Assembly (NCBI RefSeq): GCF_010727125.1 | Contig: NZ_AP022564.1 | Coordinates: 1,798,001-1,862,000, forward strand | Source of the DNA: Mycolicibacter terrae | Lineage (GTDB): Bacteria > Actinomycetota > Actinomycetes > Mycobacteriales > Mycobacteriaceae | DNA: 64,000 nt | Direction: 5' to 3' | Shown here: positions 18,040 through 27,172 of the stretch, piece after piece | How the letters are laid out: each line of letters opens with the position of its first letter | Numbering within the stretch: the stretch's first letter is position 1 | Program-made: the position numbers and the translations under genes | Notes under the pieces: generated by a model | What the model was told of the DNA's origin: nothing | Databases searched by the model: none | What the model saw: only the letters and a program-made list of their open reading frames with translations

Positions 18040-20400
18040 TCACGCGATGACGTCGAGTGCGGCGCGAACGATGGAATCGGTGTCTATGCCCTGGTACCGG
18101 TAGACCTCGTCGAGGTCGCCGGATTGGCCGAACCTGGTGGCTCCCAAGGCCACGATGGGTACCTGGTTGACGGCGCTCAGGAAGGCCAGGGTGTGGGGGT
18201 GGCCGTCGAGCACCACCACCATCGGCGCCGACCGCGCGGCGGGGAAGACCTGTTCGAGGACCCAGGTCGGTGCGTCGCACAAACCACGGCGCGCCTGGAT
18301 CGCGTCGAACAACCGGCTCGGGCTCGTTACGCAGACCACCTCGGCGCGGATTCCCGACTCGGCCAGCCGGTCCGCGGCCTCGAGTGTTTCGGTGATCATG
18401 GCCCCCATGCCGACCAGTTGCACCTGCGGGCGATTGACGGGGCGCAGCGTGTAGGCGCCGGCCAGCACCTGGCGGCGGCGCCGTTCCCGGGCGGCCGGAT
18501 CTGACGGCACCGCCGCCAGGGTCTGGTCGACCGGTCGGGTGGACAGCCGAAGATACGAGGAGCTGCCGCCGGGATGCCCCAAGCGTGAAATAGCCTCTAA
18601 CAGGGACCATTCCACCTCGATGGCGAACGCCGGTTCGTAGCTGACGCAACCGGGCTGCTCTATTCCGATCGACGGTGTCTTGATCGATTGATGCGCACCG
18701 CCCTCCGGGGCCAGGCTGACGCCGGAGGGCGTGCCCACCAGGATGGATTGTCCGCCGGCGTAGATGCCGAATGACCATGGCTCGAGCGCTCGTTCGACGA
18801 ACGGGTCGTAGAGCACACCGATCGGAAACAGGGCGTGACCCCACCGGCTCCAGGTGGCGCCGAGCTCGCTCATCAGCCCCACCAGGTTGACCTCGGCGAT
18901 ACCGAGCTCGATGTGTTGGCCCGTCGGCTTCTCACGCCAGTGCATGATCGTTTCGGGGTCGTCGGCGAACCAGTCCGGTCGTTCAGTCGGCGACCACACG
19001 CCGACCTTGTTCAGCCACCCGGCCAGGTTGGTAGAGGAACTGACGTCCGGGCTGACTGTGACGACGCGCCGGGCCACCTGTGGCGCCTCCCTGGTCAGGT
19101 CGAGAAGCGCTCGTCCCAGCGCGGCTTGTGTCGTCGAGACGCCCTTCGGCGTTCGGCCGATATCGGTGGGCACCAGCGGTGGCGCGACGTGATCAGGCTC
19201 GCGGCGGTGCAACCGTGCCGCGGCCATGGCGCATAAGAGTCCCGCGGGGGAGTCCGGTTCAAAACGGTCCCAGGGCTTCTCCGGGTTTGCGCCCAGATCG
19301 GCAGCCAGCCGGCGGAACTGTTCAACCGTCAGCAGCGAGGAATGGTTCTGCGGATGGCCCTGCGAGGGCAGCCCGTAGCCCTTGACGGTGTAGGCGATGA
19401 TCACCGTCGGCCGCGCGTCGTCGATCTGCGCGTAGGCGGCGCGGAGCGCCTCCAGGTCGTGGCCACCGAGGTTGCTGATCGCGTCGGTGAGGGTGGCGTC
19501 GTCGAGATCGGCGATCAGTCCTGAGATCGCGTCGGCGTCGGCCCCGTCGCCCGGCAGCCGGGTGCGCAATGTCTCCGGGTTGCAGCGCAGCAGCCGTTGG
19601 TATTCGGGATTGGGCATTTCCAGTAGCCGGGTGCGCAGGGCCGAGCCGCCGGGTTGCGCGAACAGCCTTCGCAGCAGACTGCCGAACGTCACGACGATGA
19701 CCTGCCAGCCTGCGGCGGCGAACATCGCCTCCAGCCGCCCCGCGGCGATACTGGGGACGACGCGGTCCAGCGACTGTCGATTCAGATCGATGATCCACAC
19801 GACTTCGCCGAGTTCGGCGGTCGAGGGATCCATGATCGCCTCCCACACCGCGCCCTCGTCCAACTCAGCATCTCCGACCAGGGAATACTGCCGGCCGGAG
19901 CCGGTCTGACCGGCGACCGTGTTGACATAGCGCCGGGCGACCGCGCCCCAAATCGGTGCGGTGGCACCGATGCCCACCGAACCCGTGGAATAGTCGACGG
20001 GGTCGGGATCCTTGTCCCTGCTCGGATAGGACTGCAGGCCGCCGAATTCTCGCAGCGTCGTCAGGTATTTCCGGTCGAGATTTCCCAGCAGGTAGTTGAT
20101 CGCGTGGAGCACCGGTGCCGCATGCGGTTTGACCGAAACCCGATCCTCTGGACGCAGCTGGTCGAACCAGAGCGAGGTCATGATCGTCACCAGCGATGCG
20201 CACGACGCCTGGTGTCCGCCGACTTTGATCCGCGACGGGTTCGGGCGAACCACGTTGGCGTGGTGGATCATCGCTGTCGAGAGCCAGAGCACCCTGCGCT
20301 CCACGTCGGCGAGCGGATCAACGGACCGTGCGAGTACATCGGGGGCTCGATCGCCCGCATCTTCGGCCACCGCGTCGGTCACCGGAGTTCGTTGAGGCAT
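18040..20400 (-). CDS. AceE/transketolase-like thiamine-diphosphate enzyme
   Basis: A 786-residue homodimeric-E1-type protein. It shows IKVGGHQASCAS and HAAPVLHAINYL at the N terminus, the TPP motif GDAELDE followed by WIIDLNRQSLD (Gly-Asp-Ala rather than Gly-Asp-Gly), and the Pyr domain around HIELGIAEVNLVGLMSELG. The C-terminal transketolase domain is present. It is about 100 residues shorter than AceE and has no E2/E3 partner nearby. As the last gene of the PEBP-GMC operon, itself under a MimR-type operator, it may act on an acetone-derived 2-keto compound rather than in central metabolism. Reaction unknown. Confidence 0.8.
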   Translation of the reverse strand: MPQRTPVTDAVAEDAGDRAPDVLARSVDPLADVERRVLWLSTAMIHHANVVRPNPSRIKVGGHQASCASLVTIMTSLWFDQLRPEDRVSVKPHAAPVLHAINYLLGNLDRKYLTTLREFGGLQSYPSRDKDPDPVDYSTGSVGIGATAPIWGAVARRYVNTVAGQTGSGRQYSLVGDAELDEGAVWEAIMDPSTAELGEVVWIIDLNRQSLDRVVPSIAAGRLEAMFAAAGWQVIVVTFGSLLRRLFAQPGGSALRTRLLEMPNPEYQRLLRCNPETLRTRLPGDGADADAISGLIADLDDATLTDAISNLGGHDLEALRAAYAQIDDARPTVIIAYTVKGYGLPSQGHPQNHSSLLTVEQFRRLAADLGANPEKPWDRFEPDSPAGLLCAMAAARLHRREPDHVAPPLVPTDIGRTPKGVSTTQAALGRALLDLTREAPQVARRVVTVSPDVSSSTNLAGWLNKVGVWSPTERPDWFADDPETIMHWREKPTGQHIELGIAEVNLVGLMSELGATWSRWGHALFPIGVLYDPFVERALEPWSFGIYAGGQSILVGTPSGVSLAPEGGAHQSIKTPSIGIEQPGCVSYEPAFAIEVEWSLLEAISRLGHPGGSSSYLRLSTRPVDQTLAAVPSDPAARERRRRQVLAGAYTLRPVNRPQVQLVGMGAMITETLEAADRLAESGIRAEVVCVTSPSRLFDAIQARRGLCDAPTWVLEQVFPAARSAPMVVVLDGHPHTLAFLSAVNQVPIVALGATRFGQSGDLDEVYRYQGIDTDSIVRAALDVIA

Positions 20401-20412
20401 CGGGCGTAGTTC

Positions 20413-20820
20413 TCACACACGAGACAGCAGCGGATCGCCGCCTCTGGTGCGCCCAATCTCCACCCAGATCTGGTCGTTCAGCAGCGTCACTCGCCGCCAG
20501 CCTGTCCGCTCATGGGCCCAAGCCTGGTCACCGATGGTCACCACGTCTCCGACGGACAAGGTGTGATCGCGCCTGAATCTGTGGTCCTTTCCCCAAAGTG
20601 CCTTCGGCGCATCACGATTGAGTTGATCGGCCACGATGGACAATAATGTCTGGACCGTGTCCGGTGTCGCCTCCGCATCCATGCTGATACCGAACTGCGC
20701 CACCTGACGGAGCTGGTCGTCGGCATGGAACGGAATGGGTGACTCATTGAAATTGTGAAACACCCTGACCTGAAGCTCAGTCCGCGTTGTTGATCTCCCG
20801 CACCCATCTGCACACGCCAT
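20413..20820 (-). CDS. Hypothetical protein in the GMC operon
   Basis: A 135-residue protein of unknown family. ATG at 20820 lies 2 bp after the GMC stop, which decides this start over an upstream frame inside the GMC gene. The sequence has an early beta segment (ELQVRVFHNFNESPIPF), a helical middle (VQTLLSIVADQLN) and a C-terminal part that reads like a small beta barrel (SVGDVVTIGDQAWAHE, then GWRRVTLL). No signal peptide or membrane segment. Tight coupling to the GMC and TPP genes (12-bp gap) suggests a shared job. Confidence 0.7.
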   Translation of the reverse strand: MACADGCGRSTTRTELQVRVFHNFNESPIPFHADDQLRQVAQFGISMDAEATPDTVQTLLSIVADQLNRDAPKALWGKDHRFRRDHTLSVGDVVTIGDQAWAHERTGWRRVTLLNDQIWVEIGRTRGGDPLLSRV

Positions 20821-20822
20821 GG

Positions 20823-22421
20823 CTACCCAGACATTTCCTCGGCCATCACCGACGTGATGTATTCCGCCTGTCGGATCGCCAGAGCACTGATCGTCAGAGT
20901 CGGATTCTCCGACCCACTCGTGGGAAACACGCTGCCGTCGGCGATGAACAGGTTCGGCACCTCGTGGGCCTGCCCGAACTCGTTGACCACCGAGCTGCTT
21001 GGGTCCGTACCCATCCGGCAGGTGCCCATATTGTGGGTGGCCGGGTAGGGCGGTGTGTCCCAAACGGTGGTCGCGCCGCCGGCGGTGTAGAGGTCGCGAG
21101 ACCTACCCCAGGCGAATTCACGCATAGCCGAGTCGTTGGGGTGATCGGCGTAGTTGACCACCGGAATCGGCATACCGAACTGGTCCTTGCGGTCCGGGTC
21201 GACGGTGACTCGGTTGTCGGCTTGCGGCATGTCTTCTCCGACGATCCACAGGCCGGCGAGGTGGGTGTAGGACTCCATCATGTCGGCCAGCTGCTCACCC
21301 CACAGAGCGCGACTGCCGCTGGTCGATGTCAGCGGCCCCGGAGCCACGAACACGGCGGTGAACGCGGGGCCGAGGAAGATCGTTTCCAGATGGAATCCGC
21401 CGACGAACCCGCGCTCGCCGGGCCGGTTGTCGTGCCATTCGTCGACCATCCCCATCATGGTGATGCCCTTGTAGGCGTGTACCGGCTGCTGGAACTTGGC
21501 GAAGCTGGAGGCGGTCAAGTGCCGCATGTAGTAGCGGCCGACCGCGCCGCTACCGTTCGCCAGGCCGTCTGGAAAGCGTGGGGTCGCCGAGTTGAGCAGC
21601 AGTCGAGGTGTCTGGATGCTGTTCCCCGCGACAACGACATACTGGGCCTTCTGTTCGACGATTCGCCCGGTCGGATCGGCATACACCACGCCGCTTGCGC
21701 GCCCATCGTCATCGGTCGTGATGGTGAGGGCCTGGCAATTCGGTCGCAGATCGAGCCAACCGGTGTCTTCGGCGGTCGGAATCGCTTCGAACAGGCTGCT
21801 CCACTTGGCCTGATTGCGGCAACCTTGGAAGCAATAGCCGCGTTGCGTACAGATACCGCGACCCAGATAGTCCTCGGTGGTGATCGCGATATTTCCGGCA
21901 TGGGCGTCGATTCCCAGGGCGTCGGCTCCGCGCTTGAGGGCGAGGAAATTCGTGTTCCCCTTGGGCAGTCGGGTGACAGCGCCCGCCACGCCGAGAAGTT
22001 TTTCGGCCTTGTCGTAATAAGGGGCCAGGGTTTCGTAGTCGATCGGCCAGTCGACGAGGTCGGCGCCTTCCACGTCGCCGTAGGTGGTCTTGGCCTTGAA
22101 CTCATGAGGTTGCCAACGAAGCGCGGCACCCGCCCAGTGAGTTGTGCTACCGCCGACTGTTTTACAGATCCAGGCTGCGCTTCCGCTGATATCGGGTCCG
22201 GTGACGCCTACCGGATCGAGCCAACTCAGTTTGTGGTACATCCCGACTTCGTCTTCTTCGAAGTCGTTGTCGGCGTCCAACCGCGGACCGGCCTCCAGGG
22301 CGACTACCCGTACGCCTGCGAGGCAGAGTTCACGGATGACGTTGCCGCCCCCGGCTCCGGTCCCGATTACGACAACTTCAACCGCCTCGTCCAGGGGTAC
22401 TTTGAGTGGAGTTCTAGCCAT
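20823..22421 (-). CDS. GMC-family FAD dehydrogenase (gluconate/sugar-acid dehydrogenase large-subunit type)
   Basis: A 532-residue flavoprotein. The N terminus has VVVIGTGAGGGNVIRELCLAG (FAD Rossmann motif), VGGSTTHWAGAA, and a cysteine-bearing CTQRGYCFQGC segment. The C terminus has the GMC signature THNMGTCRMG and NPTLTISALA. It resembles the large subunit of membrane-linked gluconate-type dehydrogenases, and the gene just upstream encodes a matching small subunit. No signal peptide is visible, unlike the periplasmic enzymes. ATG 22421 has AGAAGG. In a MimR-regulated operon an alcohol such as acetol is a reasonable substrate; this is inference. Confidence 0.85.
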   Translation of the reverse strand: MARTPLKVPLDEAVEVVVIGTGAGGGNVIRELCLAGVRVVALEAGPRLDADNDFEEDEVGMYHKLSWLDPVGVTGPDISGSAAWICKTVGGSTTHWAGAALRWQPHEFKAKTTYGDVEGADLVDWPIDYETLAPYYDKAEKLLGVAGAVTRLPKGNTNFLALKRGADALGIDAHAGNIAITTEDYLGRGICTQRGYCFQGCRNQAKWSSLFEAIPTAEDTGWLDLRPNCQALTITTDDDGRASGVVYADPTGRIVEQKAQYVVVAGNSIQTPRLLLNSATPRFPDGLANGSGAVGRYYMRHLTASSFAKFQQPVHAYKGITMMGMVDEWHDNRPGERGFVGGFHLETIFLGPAFTAVFVAPGPLTSTSGSRALWGEQLADMMESYTHLAGLWIVGEDMPQADNRVTVDPDRKDQFGMPIPVVNYADHPNDSAMREFAWGRSRDLYTAGGATTVWDTPPYPATHNMGTCRMGTDPSSSVVNEFGQAHEVPNLFIADGSVFPTSGSENPTLTISALAIRQAEYITSVMAEEMSG

Positions 22422-22469
22422 GTGGCACCTTCTTTCGATATCCAAGCAATGCGTTCGCGCTTTTCGCGA

Positions 22470-22934
22470 TCAGACCGTGGCCTCGGCCCAATCGAGAACA
22501 TCAAATCCCTGGTTTATGTAGCCCTGGCCGTCCCGCTGGGCTAATCCCGGATAACCGATGGCCTGCCAGACGATGTGGCGATTGTAAAAATCGCTTACCG
22601 TCGCGTAGACGAGCTGTTGGAAGATCGGGCGACCCTCTATTGCGGTGAGTAATGACTTCTGGATTTCTGCAGTTGCCGCGGCGAAGGAGGCTGCCCCATT
22701 CTTCACGGCCTGCTGGTCGAGTTCTTTCAGCAGAGCCCGTACCTCTGTCCGCAACGCGGTGGCGGTTGCCAAGCCGGCGTCGAAGCAGAGGGCGGTGTAG
22801 AAGACGATATCGCGGAGTTCAGGATCCTTATGGGGGACGATGTTCTCCATCAAAGCCACGAGGTTCGCCGCTTCAGTCGGGACCAGCGCCTGGAACAACA
22901 ACTCCCTTTGATCCGTCAATTTCTGGTTGGTCAT
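22470..22934 (-). CDS. Small subunit of a GMC dehydrogenase (gluconate 2-dehydrogenase subunit 3-like)
   Basis: A 154-residue helical protein. The end IGYPGLAQRDGQGYINQGF recalls the IGYPG...GY motif of gluconate 2-dehydrogenase subunit 3, and the FYNRHIVWQ segment before it is also typical. Such subunits normally assist folding or export of the GMC subunit. Here no twin-arginine leader is seen, so a cytosolic pair is likely. It lies 48 bp upstream of the GMC gene and 29 bp downstream of the PEBP gene. Confidence 0.7.
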   Translation of the reverse strand: MTNQKLTDQRELLFQALVPTEAANLVALMENIVPHKDPELRDIVFYTALCFDAGLATATALRTEVRALLKELDQQAVKNGAASFAAATAEIQKSLLTAIEGRPIFQQLVYATVSDFYNRHIVWQAIGYPGLAQRDGQGYINQGFDVLDWAEATV

Positions 22935-22963
22935 CGTTATTGCCTTTATTTCGTCGTGGGCCG

Positions 22964-23500
22964 CTACTGCTCGAACGTGGGGACGATCGTCGCGCGCGCG
23001 AGGGTGTGGCTGAACAGGTTGAAGCCGAGAAAGGCGGGCGTCGCTTCGGCGGGAAGTCCCAGGCTCGCGACGTCGACGGCGTGCACGGTGAAGATGTAGC
23101 GGTGCGGGCCGTGGCCGGCTGGGGGAGCAGCTCCCAGATACCCGGGAAGGCCGGCATCGTTTGCCAGGGAGATCGCGCCGTTGGTGAAGTCGCGCTTTCC
23201 TAAAAGACCAATGCCACTGGGCAGTTCGGTCACATCAGCGGGGATATCCGCGAGGGCCCAGTGCCAGAATCCACTTTGTGTGGGAGCGTCCGGATCGTAG
23301 CAGGTGACGGCGAAACTCTTGGTCTCCTCCGGGAATCCCGACCAGGAGAGGTGCGGGGAGCAGTCTTCGCCGCCGGCGCCGAACTTCCCGGATGCCTGGG
23401 GCATGGGCATCGGCCGGCCGTCGGTGATCTCGGTGCTCGTAACCGTGAACGTCGGTACCTCGGGCAAAAAATCAAAGGGCAGGGGCGGGCGTGCAGCCAT
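22964..23500 (-). CDS. PEBP (YbhB/YbcL, Raf-kinase-inhibitor-like) protein
   Basis: A 178-residue phosphatidylethanolamine-binding-protein-fold protein with the conserved [16 protein letters not shown] ligand-pocket motif and the [11 protein letters not shown] strand. The ATG at 23500 (MAARPPL) is preceded by AAAGGA. The frame is open another 74 codons upstream, but that stretch has no family similarity and is treated as leader. Function of bacterial PEBPs is poorly defined. It heads the operon controlled by the operator at 23754, so it may bind a small ligand or a partner in ketone/alcohol metabolism. Confidence 0.88.
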   Translation of the reverse strand: MAARPPLPFDFLPEVPTFTVTSTEITDGRPMPMPQASGKFGAGGEDCSPHLSWSGFPEETKSFAVTCYDPDAPTQSGFWHWALADIPADVTELPSGIGLLGKRDFTNGAISLANDAGLPGYLGAAPPAGHGPHRYIFTVHAVDVASLGLPAEATPAFLGFNLFSHTLARATIVPTFEQ

Positions 23501-23753
23501 TTGTCGAATTCCTTTGGTGGAGGTGGGAAGAGATAACCCGGCAATCAGGAGGTTTGGCGGGGTCGTGAGTGCGCCGGCTGGGCCCTTCGCCATGGCGGTC
23601 CATGAGGTCGCCATTGCGATGGGCGCGAACAGCGCCCGGCAATAGCCGTCGTTGGGCTTTACCTGTTCAAATCGCGCCTCCTGCGTGCGTACCGGCGTAG
23701 TGCCGGATGGGTTAATGCACAACAGATCTAATCCGTGGATTCGGCGCTTCTGC

Positions 23754-23768
23754 GTCTCACTCTGAGAC
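23754..23768. promoter_or_regulatory. Probable MimR operator, site 5 (PEBP-GMC operon)
   Basis: GTCTCACTCTGAGAC matches GTCTCA-N3-TGAGAC exactly. It lies 253 bp upstream of the PEBP start on the minus strand, and nothing else is nearby that it could drive in that direction. It ties the second operon to the mim genes. Confidence 0.8.
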
Positions 23769-23859
23769 GAATCGAATGGTGGCCGGCGCAGGCCCGAGGT
23801 CGGGCCGGGGCGGCGGGTACCGTCGAATCACCCGCCTCGACGTCGAAAAGTAGCCGGCG

Positions 23860-24135
23860 TCAGTGCCGGGGCGGGCAGCTGCCGTTCGGCCCGCGCGGGA
23901 CGCACCGCACGAGTTCGCCGTCCCGGTCGAGCAGGCGCCACAGGTAAAAGGCGTCGCCGATCTGATTGACGCCCTCGAAGGGGGTGGCCGTCGCCTCGCC
24001 GTCGCCGATGACCACCGATTCGTCCTGCACCGCGGCCGCGCATCCGGCGGCGCTCAGGCGGTCGCACGCCTCCTCGGCCGTCTGTGCTCCGGCCAGCGCG
24101 GAGGTATAGGCGTCGATCTCGGCGATATCACCCAC
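23860..24135 (-). CDS. Small hypothetical protein upstream of the decarboxylase
   Basis: A 91-residue protein starting at GTG (24135). The frame is open to 24420, but that part overlaps the decarboxylase start and does not look coding. It reads IAEIDAYTSALAGAQTAEEACDRLSAAG, then an acidic beta-rich region and a C-terminal CVPRGPNGSCPP. No family recognised. It is divergent from the decarboxylase gene, 130 bp apart, sharing the promoter region. Confidence 0.55.
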   Translation of the reverse strand: MGDIAEIDAYTSALAGAQTAEEACDRLSAAGCAAAVQDESVVIGDGEATATPFEGVNQIGDAFYLWRLLDRDGELVRCVPRGPNGSCPPRH

Positions 24136-24265
24136 GTGACCGAGGCTACCCACGGCCGTGTCGCAGCGACATGGTCTTCGGTTTCTCGATCGTGGGGCCA
24201 AAGCCCCTAGCCGGGCGTCGGGCGAAAGCGCCCCGTCCCGAACAGACTCAGGCCAGACTGGCTCT

Positions 24266-27019
24266 ATGAGCCCGGACAGCGACGGGCAGCGCCGGCGGTT
24301 GCGGGTCTCGGCGCTGGCGGCGGTGGCGAACCCGTCGTACTCCCGCGTCGACACCTGGAATCTGCTGGACGACGCCTGCCGGCAACTGGCCGAGGCTAAT
24401 CGGACCGGCCTGGACACCACCCACCACGCCGCCCGGGTGAAACGCCTGCTGGACCGGCTCGGCGCCTATGAGCGGTACTGGCTGTTCCCCGGCGCCGCGA
24501 ACCTGGCCGCCTTCCGCGGCCACCTCGAGACGATGGCGACCGTTTCGCTTCGCGATCAGGTGTCGCTGGTGGTACGGCTGCTGTCGGACTACGGGGACCG
24601 GGCGGCGCTGTTCGACCTCGGCTCGCCGCTGTCCGATCAGGAGCTGGTGGCCCAGGCCCGCCAGCAGCAGTTCTACACCGTGCTGCTGGCCGACGACTCG
24701 CCGCAGGACGTCCCCGAGAGCCTCGCGGAAAGCCTGCGCGCGCTGCGCAGGCCCGACGACGAGGTGCAGATCGAGTTGCTCGTGGTCTCCAGCGTCGAAG
24801 ACGCCGTCACCGCCGTCGCCCTCAATGGTGAGATCCAGGCGGCGATCGTTCGGCACGATCTGCCGCTGCGGTCGCGCGACCGGGTGCCGCTGATGAACAC
24901 GCTGCTCGGCGCCAACGACGACGCCGGGATCATCGACTGCGGCCGCGATGCCATCGAATGCGGCGAGTGGATGCGCCTGCTGCGACCCCACATCGACCTC
25001 TACCTGCTCACCGACGAGTCGATCGCCGCCGATACCGAGGACGAGCCCGACGTCTACGACCGCACCTTCTACCGGCTCAATGACGTCACCGACCTGAACA
25101 GCACCGTGCTCGCCGGCATCCGCAAGCGTTATGCCACACCGTTCTTCGACGCGCTGCGGGCCTACGCCAACGAGCCGGTCGGCCAGTTTCATGCGCTTCC
25201 GGTGGCGCGTGGCGCGAGCATCTTCAACTCGCGCTCCCTGCAGGATATGGGGGAGTTCTACGGCCGCAACATCTTCATGGCCGAGACCTCGTCGACATCC
25301 GGCGGGCTGGACTCGCTGCTGGACCCGCACGGCACCATCCGAGTCGCGATGAACAAGGCCGCGCTGACCTGGAACTCCGACCGCACCTACTTCGTCACCA
25401 ACGGGACCTCGACGGCCAACAAGATCGTCGTGCAGGCATTGACCCGGCCCGGTGACATCGTGCTGATCGACCGGAACTGTCACAAGTCGCACCACTACGG
25501 TCTGGTGCTGGCCGGGGCGTATCCGATGTACCTGGACGCCTATCCGCTGGCGCCGTTCGCGGTCTACGGCGCGGTGTCGTTGCGCACCATCAAACGCGCC
25601 CTGCTCGACCTGGAGGCCGCCGGGCAGTTGCACCGGGTCCGGATGTTGTTGCTGACCAACTGCACGTTCGACGGCGTCGTCTACAACCCGCAGCGGGTGA
25701 TGGAGGAGATCCTGGCGATCAAGCCGGACATCTGCTTCTTGTGGGACGAGGCGTGGTACGCGTTCGCGACCGCGGTGCCGTGGGCCCGGCAGCGAACCGC
25801 GATGGTTGCGGCCGAACGGCTCGAGACCATGCTGTCCTCGGCCCGCTACGCCGGGGAGTACGCGGCTTGGCGGTCCACCATGGCGGGTATCGATCGAGAC
25901 CAGTGGAGCGAGCACCGGCTACTGCCCGACCCCTCGGCGCGGGTGCGGGTCTATGCCACCCACTCCACCCACAAGTCGCTGTCGGCGCTGCGCCAGGCGT
26001 CGATGATCCACATCCGGGATCAGGACTTCAACGCGCTGGCCCGCGAAACGTTCACCGAGGCGTTTCTGACCCACACCTCCACCTCGCCGAATCAGCAGCT
26101 GCTGGCGTCGCTGGACCTGGCCCGCCGGCAGGTCGACATCGAAGGCTTTCAGATGGTCCGCCGGGTCTACGACATGGCGCTGGTGTTTCGCCACCGGGTC
26201 CGCAAGGACCGGCTGATCAGCAAGTGGTTCCGCATCCTCGACGAGGATGACCTGGTGCCCGACCGGTTCCGGTCGTCGACGGTCAGCTCCTATCGGCAGG
26301 TCCGGCAGGGCGCGCTGGAGGAGTGGAACGAGGCCTGGCGTTCCGACGAGTTCGTGCTCGATCCGACCCGGGTCACCCTGTTCGTCGGCAAGACCGGAAT
26401 GAACGGCTATGACTTTCGCGAGAAGATCCTCATGCAGCGGTTCGGGATTCAGATCAACAAGACGTCGATCAACTCGGTGCTGCTGATCTTCACGATCGGT
26501 GTGACCTGGTCCAGCGTGCACTACCTGCTCGACGCGCTGCGACGGGTTGCCACCGAATTCGACCGGAGCTGGAACGCGGCCAGCACCGACGATCGCGCCC
26601 TGCAGCAGCGCCGCGTCGTGGAGATCACCGAGGATCTGCCGCCGCTGCCCGACTTCAGTGAGTTCGATCATGCGTTTCGGCCAAATGGCGCAAGCTCATT
26701 CGGGGATATGCGATCGGCGTTCTACGGCGGCTACGAGGAGTCCGACCGCGAACATGTGCTGCTCGGGGATGCAGGCCGCCGTGTCGCCGACGGCAAGACC
26801 CTGGTGTCGACCACCTTCGTCGTGCCCTACCCGCCCGGTTTCCCGGTGCTGGTCCCCGGACAGGTGATCTCCAAGGACATCCTGTACTTCCTCGCCGAAC
26901 TCGACGTCAAGGAGATCCACGGCTACAACCCCGAGCTGGGGCTGGCGGTGTTCACCCCGGAGGCGTTGGCCCGTTTCGCGCACGCCCGCGGCAGCGATTT
27001 GCCTCACCGCGATTGTTAA
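24266..27019 (+). CDS. PLP-dependent Orn/Lys/Arg decarboxylase-family protein
   Basis: A 917-residue fold-type I amino-acid decarboxylase resembling M. tuberculosis Rv2531c. An N-terminal wing/receiver-like region is followed by the PLP domain (RNCHKSHHYG, FLWDEAWYAF) and the probable Schiff-base lysine in HSTHKSLSALRQASMIH (about residue 570). The C-terminal decarboxylase domain completes the protein. The start is uncertain: ATG 24266 is used; an upstream ATG (24158) would add 36 low-complexity residues. In M. tuberculosis this gene lies close to nusB-efp-pepQ; here about 22 kb of accessory DNA lies between. Substrate not predictable. Confidence 0.88.
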   Translation: MSPDSDGQRRRLRVSALAAVANPSYSRVDTWNLLDDACRQLAEANRTGLDTTHHAARVKRLLDRLGAYERYWLFPGAANLAAFRGHLETMATVSLRDQVSLVVRLLSDYGDRAALFDLGSPLSDQELVAQARQQQFYTVLLADDSPQDVPESLAESLRALRRPDDEVQIELLVVSSVEDAVTAVALNGEIQAAIVRHDLPLRSRDRVPLMNTLLGANDDAGIIDCGRDAIECGEWMRLLRPHIDLYLLTDESIAADTEDEPDVYDRTFYRLNDVTDLNSTVLAGIRKRYATPFFDALRAYANEPVGQFHALPVARGASIFNSRSLQDMGEFYGRNIFMAETSSTSGGLDSLLDPHGTIRVAMNKAALTWNSDRTYFVTNGTSTANKIVVQALTRPGDIVLIDRNCHKSHHYGLVLAGAYPMYLDAYPLAPFAVYGAVSLRTIKRALLDLEAAGQLHRVRMLLLTNCTFDGVVYNPQRVMEEILAIKPDICFLWDEAWYAFATAVPWARQRTAMVAAERLETMLSSARYAGEYAAWRSTMAGIDRDQWSEHRLLPDPSARVRVYATHSTHKSLSALRQASMIHIRDQDFNALARETFTEAFLTHTSTSPNQQLLASLDLARRQVDIEGFQMVRRVYDMALVFRHRVRKDRLISKWFRILDEDDLVPDRFRSSTVSSYRQVRQGALEEWNEAWRSDEFVLDPTRVTLFVGKTGMNGYDFREKILMQRFGIQINKTSINSVLLIFTIGVTWSSVHYLLDALRRVATEFDRSWNAASTDDRALQQRRVVEITEDLPPLPDFSEFDHAFRPNGASSFGDMRSAFYGGYEESDREHVLLGDAGRRVADGKTLVSTTFVVPYPPGFPVLVPGQVISKDILYFLAELDVKEIHGYNPELGLAVFTPEALARFAHARGSDLPHRDC

Positions 27020-27172
27020 CCGGGCCGCCGGTGCCGCTGCGGCGCAATACCCGCGGGGCGACAGATTTCCGCTGGCAGCCGCGCCCGCCGGGGTGGCGCA
27101 ATGAATTGGCCCGTTGATCAGCAGAATTCGCTGTGCTGTCGTTGCCGGTCCCTGCGCCTTTAGCGTGTCTGC

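Noticed and set aside
23501..23722. A longer PEBP protein starting at 23722
   Set aside because: The extra 74 residues are unlike PEBP, and the ATG at 23500 has a good ribosome site and standard family length.
24248..25915. A 555-codon minus-strand frame opposite the decarboxylase
   Set aside because: Same effect of high GC at third positions; composition is repetitive and the decarboxylase frame carries all conserved motifs.
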